From Streptomyces rubellomurinus (GTDB taxonomy: Bacteria > Actinomycetota > Actinomycetes > Streptomycetales > Streptomycetaceae), in the NCBI RefSeq assembly GCF_000961885.1, contig NZ_JZKH01000045.1, positions 1-63,785 on the forward strand: DNA of 63,785 bases. Reading direction: 5' to 3'. Both the position numbers and the translations under genes were made by a program. Position 1 is the first letter of the stretch. Every line of letters begins with the position of its first letter. The notes beneath the pieces are model-generated. The model saw only the letters and a program-made list of their open reading frames with translations, was not told the origin of the DNA and did not search any database. Below are positions 59,276-63,785 of the stretch, piece after piece.

Positions 59276-61183
59276 ATGGCGCAGGAGCCCTTCGGAGACG
59301 CCCACGCCGGGCAGCAGCCCTGGTACCCGCAGGCGCAGCAGCAGGACTGGCAGGGCGGTGCCCACCAGCAGCAGGCCTGGAACCCGCAGGCCCAGCAGGA
59401 GTGGCAGGGCGGCGGCCACTACGCGCCGCAGGGCGGCGATCACTACGAGCCGCAGGGCGACTACGGGCAGGCCGGCTACGGCCGGACCGGGTACGTCGAG
59501 GGCGGCTACCAGCAGGATCCCTATCAGCAGTACCCGCAGTACCCGCAGTACCAGCAGGACCCGCAGTACCAGCCCTATCAGCAGTACCCGGACCACGGGC
59601 AGCAGCCCGCCGCGCCGGACGGGCTGTACGCGCCGGAGGGTGCGGAGTACTCGGCGGACGGCTACGTCCAGCTCGCCGAGGAGCCGCAGCCGGAGCCCGT
59701 GGAGGAGGAGCCGCCCGCCGAGCCCGCCATAGCGGACGAGCCCGCCCGGTCGGCCGGGTCCACCCGGTCTTCGCGGCGTGGTGGGGGCGCTGGCGGCGGC
59801 CGGTCCGGCTCGTCCTCGTCGCTGACGGACCGGGCCAAGGCGGCCGCCGGCGCCGTCCTGACCGGGGAGCACGTGCCGAGCCGCCGGGCGCTGCTGGTGC
59901 GCACGGGGGCCGGGGTCGCGGCGCTGGCGGTGCTGGTCGCGGCCGGGCTGACGGTCGGCGCCGAGGGCGGTGACAAGGCCGCCGCGGACAGCGGCGGCGA
60001 GCCGGGCTTCGCCGTCGCGCACACCCGGGCGTGGGCCGCCCAGCCCGCGGCGGCGGCGCAGCCGGGGGCGGACGACACCCTGGTCGGCAGCTGGCTGCTG
60101 GGTGACGCGGTGGTCCGGGCCGACGCCGCCGGCGTGCACGCCTACGACCGTACGGGCGGCAAGCCGACCTGGACGGTCGAGCCGCCGGCCGCCGGAGCCG
60201 TCCCGTGCGGGCTGTCCGCGACCGTGAACCGGGCCGGGCTGGGCGCGGCGCTGTTCCGGGCCCAGGCCGATCCGAAGACGCCCTGCACGCTGGTCGCGGC
60301 CGTGGACACCAAGACCGGCAGGACGGCGTGGACGAAGACCGTCTCGGACGCCAAGGGCGCGTACACGGCGCGGATCGGCGTGACCGAGGACCAGGTGGTC
60401 GCGGTCGGCGACGACCGGGCGATCGCCTGGGCGGCCGCGGACGGCAAGGACGTCTGGCAGTACACCGGGCAGGGCAAGTTCTGCACGCTCTCCGGCGGCG
60501 TCACCGGCAAGACCGTGCTGGTCGCCTCCTCCTGCGCCGACTCGACCCCCGCCGACCAGGCCGTCGCGCTGAACGCCGCGGACGGCAAGGTGAGTTGGTG
60601 GCGGGGCCTGAACAACCAGCCGAAGACCGTCACCGTGCTCTCCGCCGAGCCCGCTGTCGTCCTCACCACCGGCGGGAAGCCCGAGGACGACCGGGTGTTC
60701 GCCTGGGGCGCCGCCGGCGACCCGGCCGCCGAGATCCCGGTGGTCGCGGACGGCGGCCGGCTGGACGTCGCCCACGGCACGTTTTCGGCCACTCCGGAGG
60801 TCTACTTCCAGGACCGCACGATGATCGCCTCGATCGTGCCGACGAGCGGCAGCGGCGGCGGCCCGGTCACCGTGGCCGGCTACGACCTCGACACCGGCAA
60901 GCAGCGCTGGAAGGCGCAGTCGTCCGCCAAGGGCGCCGTCCGGCTGGTCGGGCTCGACGGCGGCGCGCTGGTGCTCGCCGCCGACGAGCGCCGCGACCAG
61001 CCCGCGCGCCTCAGCCGGTTCCCGGTGGCCGGGGGCCAGGAGGCGACCGGCGGGAACTTCCCGCCCGGTACGGGCTCGCTGCTGGTGTCCGGGCGGGTGC
61101 TGATCGGCGGCGGGCAGGTGGTCGTGGTGCCCGAGCACTCGGGCACCTTCGGGACGGCGGCGGGCTACCAGGCGAAGGGCTGA
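59276..61183 (+). CDS. Membrane-anchored PQQ-like beta-propeller protein with disordered N-terminal tail
   Basis: 635 residues. Residues ~1-125 are Gln/Tyr/Pro/Gly-rich (QQYPQYPQYQQDPQYQPYQQ), then an acidic stretch, a Gly/Ser/Arg linker, a single membrane helix (GAGVAALAVLVAAGLTVGA, ~220), and a PQQ-like propeller outside (VVRADAAGVHAYDRTGGKPTWTV, AAVDTKTGRTAWTKTV, IAWAAADGKDVWQYTG, VALNAADGKVSWWRGL, GYDLDTGKQRWKAQ). No quinoprotein dehydrogenase residues are seen, so it is likely a scaffold or BamB-like binding protein. ATG 59276 with GGAGGGACGGAACGG upstream. Confidence 0.8.
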   Translation: MAQEPFGDAHAGQQPWYPQAQQQDWQGGAHQQQAWNPQAQQEWQGGGHYAPQGGDHYEPQGDYGQAGYGRTGYVEGGYQQDPYQQYPQYPQYQQDPQYQPYQQYPDHGQQPAAPDGLYAPEGAEYSADGYVQLAEEPQPEPVEEEPPAEPAIADEPARSAGSTRSSRRGGGAGGGRSGSSSSLTDRAKAAAGAVLTGEHVPSRRALLVRTGAGVAALAVLVAAGLTVGAEGGDKAAADSGGEPGFAVAHTRAWAAQPAAAAQPGADDTLVGSWLLGDAVVRADAAGVHAYDRTGGKPTWTVEPPAAGAVPCGLSATVNRAGLGAALFRAQADPKTPCTLVAAVDTKTGRTAWTKTVSDAKGAYTARIGVTEDQVVAVGDDRAIAWAAADGKDVWQYTGQGKFCTLSGGVTGKTVLVASSCADSTPADQAVALNAADGKVSWWRGLNNQPKTVTVLSAEPAVVLTTGGKPEDDRVFAWGAAGDPAAEIPVVADGGRLDVAHGTFSATPEVYFQDRTMIASIVPTSGSGGGPVTVAGYDLDTGKQRWKAQSSAKGAVRLVGLDGGALVLAADERRDQPARLSRFPVAGGQEATGGNFPPGTGSLLVSGRVLIGGGQVVVVPEHSGTFGTAAGYQAKG

Positions 61184-61272
61184 GCCCGGCGGGTACCGGG
61201 GCTCCGGTGACCGGCCCGGCGCTCGTGACCGTGGCCGTGCCCGAGCCCGTGACCGTGACCGTGACCGTGGGC

Positions 61273-61812
61273 TCAGGCCGCCGGGACCGCCTGCGCGGGC
61301 TGCCCCGGGATCGCGGGCAGCCAGTCGGCCAGCTCCCGGGCCTCCGCGCCGCGCAGGCCGAGCGCCAGCATCAGGGTCGCCTGCGGCGTCGGCACGAACG
61401 GCCGGCGCAGCAGCCGCATCCCGGCCTGCTCGGGCGTCCGGTCGGCCTTGCGCTGGTTGTCCTCCGCGCACGCGGCCACGGTGTTCATCCAACTGTCCTC
61501 ACCACCACGCGACTTGGGCTGCAGGTGGTCCACCGTGGTGCCCCGCCGACCGCAGTACGCGCACAGGTGCTGGTCCCGGGCCAGGACACCCCGCCTCGAC
61601 CACGGGGCCTGTTGTCGGAACGGCACCCGGACGTACCGCTGCAGTCTGATCACCCGGGGCACAGGGACGGTCACGCCCGTCCCCCTGATCGAGCGCAGCG
61701 GGTGCGCCTGCTCCACCACCGCCTTGTCCTGGAGCACCAGGACGACGGCGCGCTGGAGCGACACCGTCGTCAGGGGCTCGTAGCTCGCGTTCAGAACCAG
61801 CGTGTTGCGCAC
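61273..61812 (-). CDS. HNH endonuclease family protein
   Basis: 179 residues. N-terminus TLVLNASYEPLTTVSLQRAVVLVLQDKAVVE is typical of the actinobacterial HNH proteins with a beta-strand N-domain; the HNH core is CAYCGRRGTTVDHLQPKSRGGEDSWMNTVAACAEDNQRKADRTP, with CxxC zinc ligands, catalytic HLQ-type His and Asn. It probably nicks or cuts DNA in repair or restriction of incoming DNA; target unknown. GTG 61812 with AAGGG 9 bases upstream. Divergent from tyrS. Confidence 0.88.
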   Translation of the reverse strand: MRNTLVLNASYEPLTTVSLQRAVVLVLQDKAVVEQAHPLRSIRGTGVTVPVPRVIRLQRYVRVPFRQQAPWSRRGVLARDQHLCAYCGRRGTTVDHLQPKSRGGEDSWMNTVAACAEDNQRKADRTPEQAGMRLLRRPFVPTPQATLMLALGLRGAEARELADWLPAIPGQPAQAVPAA

Positions 61813-62101
61813 TCGGCACACCCTTCCCACGGGCGTGCCACGGCGGCACGACCGTCTCCACACACGTCACTGCCGCCGCGCGGCGGCGGAACCACTCTGA
61901 ACGGGCACACAGCCGACGAACAACGGAATTTCCGGTGTCGGGGAGGAACCCGGGGGAGTATCCGGGCGGCCCCGGCCGGGTGCCTCGGCGAAAACTCCCT
62001 GGCGGGAACCGCGTAGGCTCTACCAGGCTGGAGTCGTACCGACCCGGGGCCCCTCACCGAATCGGGGCCGAGCCGGGCGGACGCCCGATCGAAGGAGAAG
62101 C
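61813..62101 (+). promoter_or_regulatory. Upstream region of tyrS
   Basis: 289 bp between the divergent HNH gene and tyrS. TAGGCT (62014-62019) is a good -10 box about 80 bases before the start, giving a sizable 5' UTR. I searched for T-box hallmarks (specifier codon, T-box sequence) and see none. No gene in this stretch. Confidence 0.45.
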
Positions 62102-63379
62102 GTGACCGTGACGGACATCGTCGACGAGCTGCGGTGGCGTGGGCTGATCGCCCTGTCCACCGACGAGGACGCACTGCGCAAGGCGTTCGCGGACGGCCCG
62201 GTCACGTTCTATTGCGGCTTCGACCCCACGGCGCCCAGCCTGCACCTCGGCAACCTGGTGCAGATCCTCACCATGCGTCGCATCCAGCAGGCGGGGAACC
62301 TCCCGCTCGGCCTGGTCGGCGGCGCCACCGGCCTGATCGGCGACCCGAAGCCCACCGCCGAGCGCGTCCTCAACGACCCCGAGACGGTGGCCGGCTGGGT
62401 CGAGCGCCTGCGCGGCCAGATCTCGCGCTTCCTCGACTTCGAGGGGCCGTACGCGGCGCGCATGGTCAACAACCTGGACTGGACCTCCGGGATGTCCGCC
62501 ATCAGCCTGCTGCGCGACGTCGGCAAGTACTTCCGCGTCAACAACATGATCGCCAAGGAGGCCGTCGCCCGGCGGCTCAACTCCGACGCGGGCATCAGCT
62601 ACACCGAGTTCAGCTACCAGATCCTCCAGGGCATGGACTTCCTGGAGCTGAACCGCCGCTACGGCTGCACCCTGGAGACCGGCGGCAGCGACCAGTGGGG
62701 CAACCTCACCGCCGGCACGGACCTGATCCGCAAGGCCGAGGGCAAGTCCGTGCACGCGCTGGCCACGCCGCTGATCGTCAAGGCGGACGGCACCAAGTTC
62801 GGCAAGACCGAGTCCGGCACCGTCTGGCTCGACCCCGAGCTGACCACCCCGTACGCCTTCTACCAGTTCTGGCTGAACGCGGACGACCGGGACGTCTCCA
62901 ACTTCCTGCGGATCTTCAGCTTCCGCTCGAAGGAGGAGATCGAGGAGCTGGAGCGAGAGACCACCGAGCGCCCCGCCGCCCGCCTCGCCCAGCGCGCCCT
63001 CGCGGAGGAGCTGACCACGCTCGTCCACGGCGCCGAGCAGTACGAGCGCGCGGTCGCCGCCTCCAAGGCGCTGTTCGGCCAGGGCGACCTCGCCGACCTG
63101 GAGGCCCCGACCCTCGCCGCCGCCCTCGCCGAGGTGCCCAAGGCCGAGGTGACCGAACTCCAGCCGGTGGTCGACCTGTTGGTCGCGGTCGGCCTGGCGC
63201 CGAGCCGCTCGGCCGCCCGCCGCACGATCAAGGAGGGCGGCGCCTACCTCAACAACGTCAAGGTGACGGACGAGGAGGCCGTGCCCACCGAGGCCGACCT
63301 GCTGCACGGTCGCTGGCTCGTGCTGCGCCGCGGCAAGCGGAACCTGGCGGCGGCGGAGCTGGTGCCGGCGTCGGCGTGA
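62102..63379 (+). CDS. tyrS: Tyrosyl-tRNA synthetase
   Basis: 425 residues. Class I signatures: YCGFDPTAPSLHLGNLVQI (HIGH-type HLGN), GGATGLIGDPKP, TGGSDQWGNLTAGTDLI (tyrosine/ATP pocket) and KFGKTESG (KMSKS-type KFGKT). C-terminal S4 RNA-binding domain (AAALAEVP..GLAPSRSAARRTIKEGGAYLNNVKVTDEEA.. LLHGRWLVLRRGKRN). GTG 62102 has GGAG 5 bases upstream; GTG 62108 is a close alternative. Upstream of an rRNA operon. Confidence 0.97.
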   Translation: MTVTDIVDELRWRGLIALSTDEDALRKAFADGPVTFYCGFDPTAPSLHLGNLVQILTMRRIQQAGNLPLGLVGGATGLIGDPKPTAERVLNDPETVAGWVERLRGQISRFLDFEGPYAARMVNNLDWTSGMSAISLLRDVGKYFRVNNMIAKEAVARRLNSDAGISYTEFSYQILQGMDFLELNRRYGCTLETGGSDQWGNLTAGTDLIRKAEGKSVHALATPLIVKADGTKFGKTESGTVWLDPELTTPYAFYQFWLNADDRDVSNFLRIFSFRSKEEIEELERETTERPAARLAQRALAEELTTLVHGAEQYERAVAASKALFGQGDLADLEAPTLAAALAEVPKAEVTELQPVVDLLVAVGLAPSRSAARRTIKEGGAYLNNVKVTDEEAVPTEADLLHGRWLVLRRGKRNLAAAELVPASA

Positions 63380-63416
63380 CCGAAACCCGATGCCGCTGAG
63401 CTGCGGCTTCGACCAC

Positions 63417-63448
63417 CGAGGGCGGGATCCAGCCGGATCCCGCCCTCG
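63417..63448 (+). terminator. tyrS terminator
   Basis: CGAGGGCGGGATCC and GGATCCCGCCCTCG form a 14-bp perfect stem with AGCC loop, 37 bp beyond the stop and directly upstream of the rrn promoter. Confidence 0.88.
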
Positions 63449-63452
63449 ACGT

Positions 63453-63481
63453 TTGACGATGTCCTCCAGGTGGCCTAGTGT
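63453..63481 (+). promoter_or_regulatory. Canonical promoter (rrn P1 candidate)
   Basis: TTGACG (63453-63458) and TAGTGT (63476-63481) are exactly 17 bp apart, the best sigma-70/HrdB-type match in the window. It points toward the rRNA leader and lies right after the tyrS terminator. Streptomyces rrn operons use several tandem promoters. Confidence 0.75.
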
Positions 63482-63487
63482 TGAACG

Positions 63488-63785
63488 AGTCGCTGGAGCG
63501 GCCATCCACTCAGCAAGACCCACTCTCACTCCTGAAGGCCCATTCGGTTGGGTTCGTTGGCGTTTCCGTCAACCGGGGTGAGCGTGAATTTCGGGTGACA
63601 ACCGAAATGCGCTAATGTGGAGGACGTCGCAGAAAGTGACCCCGACCAGTTCGGGAAATCAGATGAATGAAACTCCGGAAAACGGGGCGGAAAACATCTG
63701 GTAAGCTGGAAACACGAAAGAACGAAGCGCCCGGAGGGCCCGCTGGAAGGCGGCTCGAAGGAAGCGTCCGTTCCTTGAGAACTCA
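63488..63785 (+). other. rRNA operon leader (5' external transcribed spacer), window ends before 16S
   Basis: The tail contains GAAAACATCTGGTAAGCTGG, ACACGAAAGAACGAAG and GGAAGCGTCCGTTCCTTGAG, matching the conserved streptomycete rrn leader ending in CTTGAGAACTCA just upstream of 16S rRNA. TAATGT (63613-63618) and TAAGCT (63702-63707) are candidate further -10 boxes, without clear -35 boxes. No protein gene here. Confidence 0.75.

Noticed and set aside
59276..61183. PQQ-dependent dehydrogenase
   Set aside because: Propeller repeats are present, but the disulfide, calcium and PQQ-binding residues of quinoprotein dehydrogenases are not.
61184..61272. GTGACC tandem triplet and GAGCCC/GGGCTC arms between the beta-propeller and HNH genes
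   Set aside because: Short arms and long repetitive loop; may terminate the convergent genes but is too weak to list as a feature.
61813..62101. T-box riboswitch upstream of tyrS
   Set aside because: No tyrosine specifier loop or T-box consensus could be found; actinobacterial tyrS usually lacks one.

Overview
The window is very GC-rich (about 70-75% by eye), densely packed, uses many GTG and TTG starts and shows several leaderless promoter/start arrangements. Gene content points to the chromosome of a Streptomycetaceae actinobacterium (Streptomyces or Kitasatospora): crotonyl-CoA reductase, a Gbn-type nucleoid protein, a FabG-InhA pair, an Asp23/AmaP operon, an SGM_5486-type small protein, and an rrn leader at the right edge. 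From about 23.5 kb onward the order (ABC-F, gbn, enoyl-CoA hydratase, Asp23 operon, SURF1, symporter, moaA, kptA, tldDE, fabG-fabI, sixA, serB, FHA-ABC, nfeD-SPFH, tyrS, rrn) looks like conserved core chromosome; that comparison is from memory. No tRNA, CRISPR array, insertion sequence or prophage gene was seen.

Layout. 1-3752 (minus): ethylmalonyl-CoA pathway genes, namely a two-domain 3-hydroxyacyl-CoA dehydrogenase, a TetR regulator, and ccr cut by the left edge. A promoter with two palindromic operators precedes ccr. 4262-6889: a glutamine synthetase-like enzyme coupled to an amidohydrolase, the two halves of a FluG-type protein as separate genes. 7128-10578: secreted subtilase, small membrane protein, HipA-like kinase, SRPBCC protein. 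10738-22127: an accessory exopolysaccharide locus with two GT4 glycosyltransferases, a polyprenyl-phosphate sugar transferase, an O-antigen ligase-like protein, a MurJ-type flippase, a polysaccharide deacetylase, a Wzz-like protein, a FemAB/GNAT protein, and a convergent secreted GH26 hydrolase.

22515-31024: a secreted beta-propeller protein; an ABC-F ATPase preceded by a promoter-proximal 7-codon ORF; gbn with a GATC-rich upstream region; an enoyl-CoA hydratase paralogue; a five-gene Asp23/AmaP envelope operon; an atypical SDR divergent from a MerR-thioredoxin pair. 31060-43254: SURF1 and DEDDh exonuclease-BRCT; a zinc alcohol dehydrogenase; a DUF485-ActP acetate symporter pair; moaA; small proteins; KptA; TldE/TldD; a metallo-beta-lactamase-fold protein.

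43572-63785: type II fatty acid synthesis fabG-fabI; a GntR regulator divergent from an MFS exporter with a palindrome over the exporter's -10 box; SGM_5486-type peptide; SixA; SerB; FHA-FHA-ABC exporter; a two-component system; an orphan ABC ATPase; NfeD-SPFH; TauE/SafE; DUF1272; pterin dehydratase; a disordered-tail beta-propeller membrane protein; HNH protein; TyrS; and a canonical promoter plus leader of an rRNA operon running off the right edge.

The strongest candidates for new biology are the exopolysaccharide locus, the 7-codon leader ORF before the ABC-F gene, the GATC cluster in front of gbn, and the two well-placed operators (ccr and the MFS exporter).
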